In this document: positions 32,455 to 45,644 of the stretch, one piece after another
Layout: every line of letters starts with the position of its first letter
Numbering within the stretch: position 1 is the first letter of the stretch
Source of the DNA: Saccharum officinarum
Taxonomy: Eukaryota; Streptophyta; Magnoliopsida; Poales; Poaceae
Assembly: GCA_020631735.1 (NCBI GenBank)
Contig: CM036168.1
Coordinates: forward strand, 95,150,932 to 95,214,931
Reading direction: 5' to 3'
Length of the DNA stretch: 64,000 nucleotides
Program-made: the position numbers and the translations under genes
The notes under the pieces: model-generated
The model's database searches: none
Seen by the model: only the letters and a program-made list of their open reading frames with translations
What the model was told of the DNA's origin: nothing

Positions 32455-34215
32455 CTTGGTTCCATACTTCTAAATATTTGGCAGAAATAGTGAACACAAG
32501 ACTCTTTGATTTGTTTCATTGTGGAGGTATTCATAGGACAGGTCTGCTTGTTGTTTGATGTAACCCAAAAGTGGAAATTAACAAGATGAATACAAACTTC
32601 CACTCAAATTTTGGAATTATATTGAGATGGATTGTACTTCTATGGTCCAGTGGGATGATTGATACACTGAAATATTGGAAGAAGGATTTAGGTGTGCATA
32701 CGAATAAACACTCAAATTTATTTAAGCAAGCCCAGCTCATTATTGAATTCCTTGGCATCTGGATGACTTTGAAGTTCAAATGGACTTTCTTCAGTCGCAG
32801 TTCTGTGGTCTGGGTTTCACTCTTCTTATTAAACTGAAGTTGATAGATGAAATTTGAGCTTGAAATTTCATGTTGCTGATATGGTCTTCAAAAGAATACT
32901 CAAAGGAAAGTAAGTAAAATTTGGGTTCAGCTCCCACTACTGTTTTTTTATGCACGACCGTGCTAAGGCATGTAGCTCCCGCTATTGTCGATAAACTATA
33001 TTGACATGGTTTTGTTGCTAACAGTTTCCAGCTCCAGCCTCGGTAATAATACTTCTGTCCAGGTGCCATCTCTGCCAGTCTTTTATAGTTTTATTGGACT
33101 ATATGGGATTGGTTGCAGATTCTGTGTGCTACACTCAAAGATAGTCGTATGTGCCTACTGGAAATTACTTTGTACAGTAGATTGGTAACCTGGAATTCTC
33201 TTTTCTATACTTAGTCGTTGTATCTGTATCAGAAGCGTTCTCAGTAACAGATATATAAATTGAGGACGTCTTTCTCTTTCTTTTTGGTCGAGAATCAGCA
33301 TTGGCCTCTCGGTCATTTATTTGGGTTCATGGGCAGTTCAACTCATCTCATCTCAGCAGAAAAAACAACCATCAGTATATCTATGCATATCAAGAGATCA
33401 TTATTTCTTGAGGTTTCCTCGTGTTTTGGGGGCACAGTCTTGTCGGTGTAGCCCTGTTAAGCTAACAACCTGTATAGAGTAGTTTGGGCACAGGATTATT
33501 GTGGGAATTTATAGGATCTATTACTTCAAGAATTTGGATAAAGGCATTTTCCTCCTGTTGCTTGAATTATTATTATTTTTTTTTTTGAAACGAAAATGTT
33601 GCTTGAATTATTTCAAATCTGTGTTTACTGTCACTTTACTTGGATGGAAATTTGATTCGATCGGAACGTGACCTGAAAAATTGTGACATCCTGAAACTTG
33701 GCCAGAATTCGTTCGATTACTACTGAACTGACGAAACTTGCTCACACATGTTTGATGGTTTACCTCAAAACCTGATACCCCCTATCCCAGGAGAATGCGG
33801 TGCAGTAGCAGCTCTCTAATGAATAATGATTAATGCGATCACGGCAACGTGGCTGGCCAGTTCTCTCTTATCTCTGTTCATACTGATACCAAAATTATCG
33901 CTGACTCCCTTTGGATAATAAATCATAGTAGCTCGACTACACGATGGCGTGATGCCCTGGTGTTGTTCTGCGCTTGTACATCAGCTCCTCAGTTGATATG
34001 TACTGGTGGACAGCGTTCACGCTAAGTCATTGTTTTAATTTCGATCCCTTAACCGTAAGTTGTTTTCAGCATCATGCTTGAAATATTCCGAGAGATCGAA
34101 GCGTGCGTATATGAGAATTCGTGCGCGTTGATGATTCCACAAGCAAAGCACCTGTAAGATTATCTTGGGGTTTTGCACTGTCGATCCTGCTCTGCTCCCA
34201 GCCTCGAGCGGAGAA
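32455..34215. other. Spacer between the PPR and phosphatase genes
   Basis: The 3' flank of the PPR gene and intergenic DNA. No gene recognised. A tiny retro-insertion is at 33572-33597. Confidence 0.4.
33557..33612. repeat. 26-bp T-rich insert between 15-bp direct repeats
   Basis: GTTGCTTGAATTATT occurs at 33557-33571 and 33598-33612. Between them are a T-rich run and GAAACG. On the minus strand this reads CGTTTC followed by poly(A), which fits an extremely 5'-truncated LINE insertion. Confidence 0.7.
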
Positions 34216-34223
34216 GCATATTC
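34216..34223 (+). promoter_or_regulatory. P1BS-like site (GCATATTC)
   Basis: Matches GNATATNC, the PHR-type phosphate-starvation binding site, about 450 bp upstream of the TATA box of the phosphatase gene. Such a match is expected by chance about once in 4 kb, so this is only suggestive. Confidence 0.3.
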
Positions 34224-34668
34224 TGCAGGATCGCCGAGCCGTGCCAACCCGGTGAATCCGCTAGCCAACGAGTACTCCGCCTTCAATCGTCCCCATCTGA
34301 AAACTACTGCCTGTCGCGACGACAAATTAATGCGCCTCCCGTCCTCTCTCGGCTCGTTTCACTGCCTAAGGTTGGCACGCACCCGGCCGTGCACGTGTTC
34401 TATCGGCGATCCGCCTCCGCCTGCGCGTTCGGTTGAGACATTGCGCCAGCCTAAAGCGTACACTTACAGATAAAGATGGTCCCTCACGCCTCGTCGTGTA
34501 CTCCTAGTAGGAGTACTTACCAGTCTGTCACCATCAAATGTGCACGTATCAGACTACCCCTCTTTTCCGTCGTCTCACCGGTTACCATTTATGTCGGTCG
34601 CCGTTTAAGACGATGGTACGGGGCCGGGCGCAAGGCCAAGGCCAAGGCTGGCTGGCGTAACTGGTTCG

Positions 34669-34676
34669 TATATAAG
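34669..34676 (+). promoter_or_regulatory. TATA box of the phosphatase gene
   Basis: TATATAAG lies 290 bp before the ATG at 34966, predicting transcription start near 34700 and a GC-rich 5' UTR of about 260 nt. Confidence 0.6.
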
Positions 34677-34965
34677 CCCGGCTCTCTGGTGACGTACTGA
34701 TCGCGACGCCGGGACAAGGCCCGTTCCCACCGCGTTCGTGTTTTTCGTGGACGCTGCGGCCTGCAGGAGGATAGATCGATCTCTTCAGCGCCTCCGCTCC
34801 CGCTGCGAGACGATGCGACGTCTTGCTAATTGCCGTCCACACGGGCCAAACCAAGAGGAGACGTGACGGTGCCGCCGTTGCCGTGGGTGCGGCCTGCACG
34901 GCCCGGCATATAACCTCCTCCGGCCGGCCGCTCCAGGCACTCCATGTCAGTCGCAGTCGCTCGCC

Positions 34966-37900
34966 ATGGGTGGTTTCTTCCAGCAAGGCTCCAGCAGCTC
35001 CCCGCTGCACCTCGCACTGCTCGCGCTCCTCAGCCTGCACTGCGCCGCCGCCGTCTCGTGCTCGGCGGCGCCGCCGGAGACGATGATGCACGAGAGCTAC
35101 GCGGGCAAGTCGGAGTTCAGGACGGTGAACCGGAAGGAGCTGGGCTCGTGCCTCAGCCCGAGCCCCTACCTGGCCATCAATGTCAGCAGCACCGGCGGCG
35201 GCGGGGCCGGGGCGCCGCTCCCCGACGAGGCGTTCCTCCAGGTCACCGTCTCCGGCGTCCGCAAGCCCGACGCCTCCGACTGGGTCGCCATGATCACGCC
35301 TTCCAACTCCAGGTACCGATTTTAGTCTGATCGTTGCATGTTCTCTTCTCTCCGAGATGCATCAACTTGCATTGATGCAATGATGCGTGCACGCGCGCAG
35401 CGTTTCTGGATGTCCTCTGAGTGGAGCGAACTACGTGGAGACCGGCGACCTGGCGAATCTCCCGCTCCTCTGCCACTACCCTGTAAAGGTGAGTCTGTTC
35501 TCGACCTTTCTTTTTTGTACACTCGCTGCCTGCTCCTTACTCCTTAATAAGAAGCTACTCCTCCTTACTCCTTAAGAAGCTACTAACAGTAGTGGTGGTT
35601 GCGAATTGCTTTGCATACGAACCTCTTCCCTCCTGTCAGTTCAAGTACAAAGATTTGGATTTTTAAGAGGTTGCTGAGTTTACGAGACAGGTGCTAGCTT
35701 AACTAAGTATTGACAACGACATAAAAGATATAGCGTGATAGATAATGCGTGCGTGCATTGGTTCAAACAGGTAAACTCGTAAATACATTGCACGTGATCT
35801 TTAGGGCCGTTCCCATCTATTGGGCCTAGAGTGTACATCGGCCTCCTCCAAATTTTGGCAAAGTATATAATTTGCTTCCCTCAGTTGAAAAACGTTTTTT
35901 TTTTACCTGCGCCGACTTCTAAATCTGACAGAAGTTCAATTGACTTCGACGGCAACACAAATGTCATATAACTACCTCATATTTGATCTTTTTTAATACA
36001 AACATAAGTGACTGCTCGAATCTGAAGATGGGTATGGTTGTATCCTTTTTTGTTTTGGATAGGAAATGGACAATCTAGCTACTTGATTCTGCTAACTCAA
36101 ACAGGCCCACTAGCTTCCTTTATTGCATATAATATTTACTATTTCTTGAGAAATTTGAAGTGTATTAATAGGAAAAGATTTAATATTTCCTATTAAATCT
36201 GAAGGAGGAGTGAAAAGGTGTGGTGCACAAAAACAAGAATGAGAGAGAGATAGAGATGTATTAGGAAAATAAAAAAAAGGTGTATTAAGAAAAGAGAAAT
36301 GTACATTGCAAAATAAAAAGTCAAATATTTTAGAACAAAATTTAAATCATATAAAATTAAATATTTTAGGACGTAAAGAATATCTTAATTGTATCTAGGG
36401 CATGGTTAGCGCCTGAACATCCAGACACCTGCGCAGCCAGCCCCATCGCCTTCGTCCCGACCCCGTCCGCCTTCGCTTCGCCCCACGCGCGCACTTTGCC
36501 CTTGTCTCTGCGCCCGCCGGTCACCCCCTGACCCCCTCCTCTCTCTCCGCGCGGGCGGCACTCAGGAGCTGGGATGAGCAGCTGAGGACGAGCACGCCCC
36601 AGCCTGCCCCGACCGCAACACCGCAGCACCCCCCGTCCGCTGGCTCCCAGCACCCTCGTCCGCCGACCCCCCGGTGCGCTGCGCGCCTAGTCTGCTCGCC
36701 CTTGGCTCACTCCCGGCCGAACAACCTAAAACACTTGCAGCATTAAAAATATTTAACTGCAACATATGTCTGAAAATAGATGGAACATTTGGAACATGCG
36801 CTTTGCAACATGTGTGTGAAACACATGAAACATCCAAAAATTACAACTTGCAACGTGAAACCATTTGCTGCAACATAAGATTGAAACAACTGAAAACATT
36901 TGGAACATACTGTTGCAACATATGTGTGAAACATATGCAACATCCAGATAAAAAACGACCACAACATACGTCTGAAAACAGATGAAACATTTTGAACAAA
37001 CACTTGCAACATGCACAACATCCTCCGATCTACTTTTGTAACATCAAGATGAAACAATTGCAACATACATCTGAAACGTGTGAAACACTTGAAACATACA
37101 TATGCCACGTAGGGGAGGGGAAGGCTGGGGTAGCAACCGAGAAATCGGGCTTCGAACAGCACCGTAGCAAGCACCGCGGATCTACACCGGGATCCGGCAG
37201 CCGGAACATGCCCGATGACTCGTGGGAGTGGCAGACATGTACCTTTGTGGAGCTACCTCCGACCTCATGGAGCACGACCTTGTCGAGGTCATTGACGCCG
37301 TTGCAGTGCCTGACGGGCGCCGCCTCCTGCTTCTCCTCGCCTGCCGGTGGTGACAACGCTGAGGTTGATATGTTGTCCTTCCGTCGGACCAAACCGCAGC
37401 AAGCACCCCATGCCGAGGCCAAGCGAAGCAGAGCAGTGGAGTTGAAGGGAGGGAGAGAAAGCGGAGGTGGATGGAGGTAGGTAGGTAGATGGGCTGGCTC
37501 GAGGTCGATTTGGGAGATTTTCGGACAGTGCCCCTGTCGTGCGTGTTGTTTTTTCTGAGAGGGAGCGGATGAGTGGATGAGGATGAGCCGCATCCGGACG
37601 ACACGGATGCCCGTGGGCTAGCATTATGGTTGTATCTAATGTGGCACCATATAGAATAGTCTATGTGACATAATATCGGCCAAAATCGTTGTCAAAATTT
37701 TTCTTTGAAAAGTTGAAGAAGTTTAAAAAAAATTGGGTTTTCAATCAAGGAGTCAAATAACTTTCAAAAAAAATAAAGGAGTTGAATCGAACTTCGGCAA
37801 AATTTTGTAGAGACCAACCAAATGGAATTTTTCCATGATATACTCCTACTCAGAATCTTCCTTACACGGAAGTGCAGGCCCAGTACCTGACAAGCGACCC

Positions 37901-40833
37901 CGGATACATGGGCTGCAAGAACGCGGGCTGCGGGAAGCGCGACGCGTCCGGCGCCTGCAAGGCCCGGACCTGCGCCGCCACGCTCACCTTCCACGTCGTC
38001 AACTTCCGCACCGATGTCGAGTTCGTGCTCTTCTCCGGCGGCTTCAAGACGCCGTGCCTCCTCAAGCGGTCCGGCGTACTCCGGTTCGCCAACCCCGCCA
38101 GCCCGATGTACGGCCACCTCTCCAGCACCGACTCCAAGGCTACCTCGGTGAGTAGAGCCACTCCAGGAACCCACCACTCGATTCGATTCCACCCGTTGCT
38201 CTCTGCAACAGCTGAACAGCACCCTTACCTGGGCGTTTATTGTCGCAGATGAAGCTTACCTGGGTGAGTGGAGACGGGAATCCGCAGCAAGTGCAGTATG
38301 GAGACGGAAAGTCATCTACTTCTGAAGTCGCAACGTTCACGCAGGATGATATGTGCAGTGAGTAATCCATATGTTATCCTCGGAGAATGGAACTGTAAAA
38401 TGAAATGTCATGTCGCCGTGTCTGATTCCGCGTTTCCTCGGACAAAATTGCCTGCGTGCAGGCATCGCCGTGCTGCCGAGCCCTGCGAAGGATTTCGGCT
38501 GGCATGACCCCGGCTACATCCACTCGGCCGTCATGACTGGTCTCCAGCCATCTCATTCCTACACTTACCGCTACGGAAGGTAGATCTTGAATTCTCCTAA
38601 CACGACTAAGATCCTTGAAAAAATGATCTACAGTTAGTCGCTTTCTTATTTGTGCAGTGATTCTGTGGGCTGGAGTGACAGAGTTAAGTTCAAAACTCCA
38701 CCAGCTGCTGGTTCAGATGGGCTGTCCTTTGTGATCTATGGTGATATGGGGAAGGCTCCACTGGACCCATCAGTGGAACACTACATTCAGGTAGATCGAA
38801 ATATTTTTGAAAGTGAACTGGCAGGATCTGCCGTTTATTTTAATCAATAAAGGGGATAAGGTAGATCAAAATACAGTGTTGATGCAAACTGCTCTAAGGC
38901 TGGATCTTTTCTGCGAAGACTGTACATTCTCATATGACATGTTATGGTTGTAGTAAGTCTGGGAAAATATTAACTGGGTCTGGTTCTAATGGTCATGGGA
39001 CGCCTTTGCAGCCTGGATCGATTTCTGTGGCCAAGGCAGTGGCTAAAGAGATCCAAGCAGGAAACGTGGACTCCATTTTCCATATAGGAGACATCAGCTA
39101 CGCCACAGGCTTCCTGGTTGAGTGGGACTTCTTCCTTCACCTCATCACGCCACTCGCCTCTCAAGTTTCCTACATGACAGCTATTGGTAATCACGAAAGG
39201 TGACTTTCTTTATTCAGAATCTTGCACTTCCAGTGCAATTTTTAACAATAGTGAATTTACACGGTGACAGAAATATATAATGCACAATTGCTACCATGAA
39301 CTGGTGATGTCTTATTGTCTTCCTCAGGGATTACGCGAACTCTGGATCTGTGTATGTGACTCCTGATTCAGGGGGTGAATGTGGAGTCGCCTACGAATCA
39401 TACTTCCCCATGCCTGCTGTCAGTAAGGATAAGCCATGGTATTCTATAGAGCAAGGGACCGTTCACTTCATTGTGATGTCCACCGAGCATGAGTGGTCGG
39501 AGAAGTCAGAGCAGGTATGATCTTATCTGTACATTTTCTACTTCTGTTTTAAGTCTTGGAAACACAAAAACCTTCTCTGAAAAAAAAAACTTTGTTGTTT
39601 GAGCAGTATAATTGGATGGACGAAGATTTGTCATCTGTTGATAGATCAAGAACACCATGGGTGATCTTCATTGGGTGAGTGAATTACTCATTTCTCTCCT
39701 GACAAAAGCCTGGCCAAAGACTGATCAGGTGGGGAAAGAAAGGCTGCAGCATGAGACCGGACCTTGTTTTCTTGGATTATTTATGTTGTACTCTGGATTC
39801 TGGAATCTGTTCTGCAAGATACAAGAAATAACAGTTGGCATTTCACTGACCATTGCAGGCATAGACCGATGTATTCCTCCCATGGTGGTATACTGCCCAA
39901 CGTTGATTCCAACTTTGTTGCCTCTGTTGAGCCACTCCTGTTCAACTACCAGGTAAGAAATCACGCTAAAAGTTCAAAAAGTTAGAACAGACTGTGCCAC
40001 ATTATTCCTGAGAAAAATGACAATATGCTGCCTATAGTGACATGTTTGGGTTCTGCGGTGACTAGGTGGATTTGGTTTTCTTCGGCCATGTACACAACTA
40101 TGAGAGGACCTGTGCAGTATACCAGGGTGATTGCAAAGGCATGCCAACTAAGGACAAAAGCGGAATTGACGTCTACGACAACAGCAACTATACCGCGCCT
40201 GTTCATGTCATTGTTGGAGCAGGAGGGTTCAGCTTGGACAGCTTCCCTAACAATGTAAGAGTCATGGTAACAATTAACCAGGCTTGTATGTTGAAAGCAG
40301 GAACTGCATAATCTTGAAGTGTATGGTGTTAACAATGATTCAGTTAATGTTAGGAATCGAGAGAAGATTTGGAATTGATTATCTTGAATGATGTTGATAT
40401 ATGCTCGTTAATATTCTTTTCCCGTTGTCCAAATATTTAGGGGGAGGCCTGGAGCTTATCAAGGGTTTCGGAGTTTGGCTATGGCAAGGTGCATGCTACA
40501 AGAACCGATATGCTGGTTCAGGTGAGTTCCTCCAGGTGTTGTGTTTCCGTTCCTCTATTTTAGCATATTTAAAAGTACTCCCAATATTGAAGTGGTTGGG
40601 TAAAGAAAATGCCACAGTTGAGTGTTAACTCAACTAACTCCCAGAAAATATTGAAAAAAATAAGAAACACCACTTTAGTGTTTTAAAATGGTTCTGCATT
40701 TGCATTGAAGTCTGAATAATTGTTAACCTCTTTTATTCAGTTTGTAAACTCAAGTTCGATGGAGGTACGAGACCAATTTAGGATTGTGAAGGGAGCTTCG
40801 GTAAACAAGACACCGAGCCTGATACTTCAATAA
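34966..40833 (+). CDS. Purple acid phosphatase (PAP1/24/27-like), 13 exons
   Basis: Exons: 34966-35312, 35401-35488, 37878-38147, 38249-38357, 38462-38579, 38658-38790, 39012-39199, 39328-39514, 39607-39674, 39859-39952, 40066-40254, 40441-40521, 40741-40833. All introns are GT-AG, and the joined frame is 654 codons plus TAA without interruption. Residues about 14-32 form a signal peptide core (LHLALLALLSLHCAAAV), so the enzyme is secreted or vacuolar. A fibronectin-like N-terminal domain (KATS, LTWVSGDG) precedes the metallophosphatase domain. Metal ligands: D340 (YGDMG), D382/Y385 (GDISYATG), N415-H416-E417 (GNHE), H504 (FIGHRPMYSS), H542/H544 (GHVHNYERT). Some family members of this long-chain type are annotated 'inactive', but all ligand positions I can see are kept. 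The reaction would be phosphomonoester hydrolysis at a Fe-Zn/Mn centre, typically in phosphate scavenging. Intron 2 (2.4 kb) is enlarged by a transposon. Confidence 0.95.
36398..37629. mobile_element. Non-autonomous DNA transposon in phosphatase intron 2
   Basis: A GC-rich 1232-bp block lies between direct repeats TTGTATCTA (36389-36397 and 37630-37638). A 9-bp duplication suggests a Mutator-like element. The ends (GGGCATGGTTAGC; GCTAGCATTATGG) are only weakly inverted. No transposase is encoded; frames inside are not supported as genes. Confidence 0.6.
36735..37110. repeat. Degenerate CAACAT/GAAACA minisatellite
   Basis: Units of roughly 20 bp alternate GCAACATATGTGTGAAACA-like and GAAACATTTGGAACAT-like sequences for about 375 bp inside the intronic transposon. 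Similar arrays are typical of a grass MULE/CACTA-type family, as I recall. Confidence 0.7.
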
Positions 40834-42300
40834 CAGCTGCTGCTCACAACAGAAAGAAGATTTAACGGGACCTATTCTCCCTTTTTTTGGAAGAAGAATA
40901 CTTTATTTTTGTATACTGTAAATAGGTGCGAAATAACATATTATTGTATATTCTATAGATACATGTGTATCTACAATATTTACATCAATAGACGATCCTT
41001 TTAAATTAGTCCCTTACCAGTCCATCAGCTCGTGCGAGAGGAGACATAAGCATTAATAAAAAGTTGCATATTTTTTCTTTTCTTTTTTCATTTCCTAACA
41101 CAATAGTTACAATAGATACTTTATAGTCTCTATCTGATTTTATTTTTAATCTTATTAATTGTTGTAGATTTTTAAATTGCATATTTTTATCCTCAAGTTA
41201 AGTTGAAACTTTTGTGTTTTTTATATGTTTTAAATTACATATCTTGTGTTTATTACATAAAAATGCTTATATTAAATTACATATTTTAATATTATTAATT
41301 GTTGTAATTTTTATGCTCAAGTTAATTTGGAACTCTTGTGCTTATTATATTTTTTATTAGCATTCCTTTTGTAGTTTTAAAAATAAGAATTTTAGGTCAT
41401 TGACCATAGTCTTAAGTACTAAGATATCATAAACAGTCGTTTAAAACCTGCATCATGTTGCTTGAGGTCAGTGTTAAAGCTTAGGGTGACATCTAGAATG
41501 GGGTAACGATGCTAATCTCAAAAGAATATTAATATTTAATTCTTATAATGGTTGTTCACTTCGTAGGAATCTCAAAGGCAAGTAAGATATAGCCAGAGGC
41601 AATCTTTCTTTGTTTCATTTGAAACTTCTTTCCGTGACTAAATGAGGAATGTGGCCCCATCCCCACGGAACCCAATGGGGATTTATTTATCCATTTCAAT
41701 GTCCATGGGGACTAAATTAGTCCCATCCCTGTTCCTTAATAGGGAAAATTCTTTGTGAGGAACCAGTAGTCGGGGCCATTACCATCTCTAGATGGGTGGG
41801 GCGGGTGGTGAGAGAGTGCCATAGGTCTGGATGAAGGAGGATTGTTGACCGGAGGGTCACGGCGGGGGCAACTTCCTCCGACATGTTAGCGAGTAGTAGA
41901 TCTCTCAGTTGGGGGGGGGGGGGGGCGAGCATGTAAAGCATGTCATGGTTGTTACCTTACCAACAGAGGAGAGAGCGAGATAGTGAAGATGAAAATACAA
42001 TAACAATGGGATCCAGATTTAATGGTCGGAATGTCGTTAGCTTGACATACAGAGGAGAGGGTGAGACAGTGAAGATGACAATACAATAGCATTTGGATTG
42101 AGATCTAATGCTCAATTTAGGTGTCCAGAGGGCAAAATGCCCGTGTGTACTCCTAATATCGCACTCCAATATCAATAGTGCGAGTGTGACACCCTATGGT
42201 GACCACTCAATTGATATGTAGAAATAAATCTTTACTATAATTGAAAACTTAAATAAATTTAGGTTCACCCAAAAAAACGTACCCCGCTGAGGGATCTAAA
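40834..42300. other. 3' flank and spacer
   Basis: The phosphatase 3' UTR, then AT-rich DNA. A poly(G) run of about 17 is at 41910-41926. No gene recognised. Confidence 0.4.
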
Positions 42301-43682
42301 CTTTGTGCACCCAGAAAAACGTTCATAAGAATTTGTCTCTACTAAAATCAAAGGTTACAAAGCCATCCAACCACGATCTGATAGCCGTAGATGAAAGTTT
42401 GCAACGACTCAAACTCACCCGCATATTCAAACTAATGCCACCGCGCCCTCTCAACATTTTCATTTTTATTTTCACCGAGAAAAAACCGCACCCCCTCACA
42501 ACGGAGACAAAAACAGAGGCCGAACCGCCCGGATCGGCGACCGCCAGCCGGAGCAGGTAGATCCACGCCCTCGCGCCCTTGTGCTCGCTCGACGTGCCGC
42601 CGCCTCCTCCGTGGCCGTCTACTACGACGACGCGGCGCCGGGCAGGAAGGCCGGGCCATCTCCTACGACGACGCGGTGGCGAGCAGGAAGGCCGGAGCAC
42701 ATCGGCGAGCACGTAGATCCCCGGCACGCGCCCTTGTGCTCGCTAGACGTGTACGCCTGCTGGTCCTCTCCCTGCTGCTCCTCTCTATGGCGGGGTGAGA
42801 TCGACGTCGACGGCGAGGTGTTGGTGGCGGCGATCAGGCAAGACATCGTTTCGATTTCTATTCTCACAGATGTTGCTCCCTCGGATCCCATGCGGCTGCG
42901 GCTGCGGCTGCGATTGGTAACCTCACTGCGACTGCATTGATCCACCGCGCCTAAATCCGGCTCCTCGACACCGTTGCTCCACCATCGTGATCCCCATCGT
43001 CCGGCTGACTGCACTCAGCCCTCCCGCAGTTCGTACTCCCTGGTCCGTCGGGGTTCAGTGGATGGCTCTGCTAAATCGTCCTTGTTCTTCTCTCACCCAT
43101 GATCTGTAGGTTAGCCCAACCTCTTCAGATCCTTGATTTACTGACAGATTGATGGAGAGACTCTAATAATCTGTTCGTTTTGTAGTTTTCTTATCTCCAA
43201 TTTTACTACTGTGTGCATGTTGGAGATATATCTTGAGTCTGCATCTAATTTTGTTGGGATCTCAGCTATCCAAATTTCACCAATTGCTTGTCTGAGGCCC
43301 ATACCATGGTGCAGTAAAGAAGAAAGCCTTGGCAGTGGATGTGATTTAGGTATTTGATCTGTCAACCAGACAACTAGATTAAGCAGCAAATCTGGCATTC
43401 CTAGCAGATTCGCTTTGAATTAGGACTTTAGGAGCCAATTCCCTTTGATTTATATATTTATTTATCTATCAACTTATACTATACTTAAATTTGGACCAAG
43501 GCACCCACTCAAGAGAGGAGCTGAAGGACACGCTGCTTCTCAGGAGTATTCGCACCGGCCAACTCAGCAATCCAGCATCATGTATTGGTCGAAATTCAGT
43601 ATGATTATGAGAATCTGCACCCTACTCATTTTATCTTTCCATTGATTTTACAACTTTTTTTTATTATATCCTTGTGTTCTGA
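42301..43682. other. GC-rich island, possible promoter or non-coding exon
   Basis: 42500-43000 is GC-rich, with short repeated segments (CGCGCCCTTGTGCTCGCT twice, TACGACGACGCGG twice) and a CGGCTG tract (42892-42913). There are splice-like donors and acceptors, but no frame with a recognisable domain. It could be the 5' end of an unrecognised transcript. Confidence 0.3.
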
Positions 43683-43925
43683 GGCCCCATTTAGTTCCGA
43701 AAATTTTTGGAAAAAATTCTGGTAGCACTTTTCGTTGTTATTTGGCAAAATTTGTCTAACCATGGACTAACTAGGCTCAAAAGATTTGTCTCGACATTTA
43801 CAGATAAACTGTGCAATTAATTATTTTTTTACCTATATTTAATGCTCCATGCATGCGTCCAAAGATTCGAGGTGACAGGTACTGTGCAAAAAATTTTGGC
43901 TCTTTTTGGCCATCTAAACCAGGCC
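43683..43925. repeat. Tourist-like MITE
   Basis: 243 bp, ends GGCCCCATTTAGTTCC and CTAAACCAGGCC, flanked by TGA on both sides. Same family as 15511. Confidence 0.75.
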
Positions 43926-45229
43926 TGAATGTCGATATTAGCTGTGGTTAAAACAGAAGATATTAGTATCGTAGTATTGTCAAACTATGAAACAATCAAA
44001 TCGTCTATTGCTGATGGAAGTCGTTTCGTTGCTCATGAGTATTGTCTTGTCGATGCTATTTCCTCTGTGTTGGAAATGTTACCATGACTGTAAGTCTACA
44101 ACTAGCCTTGCCTTTTGTATCCTATGTAGATCTGCAGCAAAATTTCTGCTTTATAAACTGTCACCCAATGCTCGAGCAGATCATTCTAACCATTGCCGAT
44201 TTGAGATGTTTTGTAGGTTTGTCAAAAGTTGTCATAGCCACAAAGTGATGATACCTACTATTCTCGTGCAAGAAGCATACTGCAGAAGTTAGGCCTTCAG
44301 AACAATAATAAATGTTTTTATTAAAAAAAACTAAATTACAAAAAATCAATCTACATGGCACAAGATGTAATATTCCTAGGCCATTCAAATGAAAATCGAG
44401 GTTTGTGCTATTTATCTAGGGTCCTTTTGCAACTTGTGTCACACTATCTTGGATTTATACGGTTTGTTACTATTAGGTCCATATATAGTCTCTCCCGCTC
44501 AACTCAGAAACAAAAATTGAGGGGAACAAATGTTGTATCTGTGCTTACTGAAATTTCACATTTATCATGCCAGTGTAGTCAAAGACGTGGGCAAACATTC
44601 AGGTCAAAACAACATTAGTGCAGATAGATGATGACCGGCTATGAGTGAAGAATGGTTATGAATGCACCACGATCAGCTCATCTTTGCATTTTCAAGAATA
44701 TAGGGTGGGAAAAAATTTCATGAAGCAGATTTTTCTCTATATTCCTCCAGAATTGGAAGATGGTGATGAGAGGAGCCAATGGCATCACAGATTTGACTGC
44801 TGTGCAATGTTAGAAAAACAGACACAAAAGTTATGTTTTTCTCAACATCCATAGCATTATTCTGTTGTGATAAAATTTACCACAGAATTACAGTTTCTTT
44901 ATACTTTATATGTCAAACAGAAAAGCTAATGTGGAAGCACTACTTTCAGAAAACACAGGGACTTATTTTTTGTCGTAGACAACCATGAAAGGGATTATCG
45001 TAGACAGCAAAGAAAGGGAATGTGTTGAGCTAGAGATGAGCTCTACAGGATGCTGAATGAGGCAATATAGTAGTGTTATTTTAAATAGCTCCAAAAAGTT
45101 CCATTCTGCAAATATCCTGTCCATATGAGTAGTTTTGTTTTAGTCTATTGTGTAATATATTCTGTAATTTAGTAGTGTTATTTTAATTTAGTAGTGTTAT
45201 TTTAGTAGCTCCACAGGCTTGCTCATGTA
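43926..45229. other. Spacer
   Basis: AT-rich, several short frames without family features. No gene supported. Confidence 0.35.
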
Positions 45230-45644
45230 CTCCCTCCGTATAGGGAATACATGCCGTTCTGGCCGACGGAGGGAGTTTGGCAAAGGATGTCGTTCTCCAT
45301 AGTTTGGCTAAATGTAGACGTGTTTGCCCCTGCCCCTTCGGCTGGGCTGGCTCGGCCCCGGTTTTGCGCTCGACGCATTAACACCGCGCGCACGCTCGCC
45401 GCCCACATCGGCTCTCGCGTAAGAAATTAACCACGCTTGCCTTCCGAGTTGCAGTGGCTAAATTAAGATCACTTAATATAATATTCTCAAAGTATACATA
45501 TATATATAAAGTCATGTAATAATATATACAAAGTTTAATATTCATTTACATGCTATGTACGTGAACATAACATGTATATTTGGTGATTCGTAGTTATATT
45601 AACATAACATAAGGACATGTAATTGTTGAACATGTTGAGCATAG

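Noticed and set aside
36366..37624. Long frames on both strands in phosphatase intron 2
   Set aside because: They fall in the intronic transposon and its minisatellite; no transposase or host domain.
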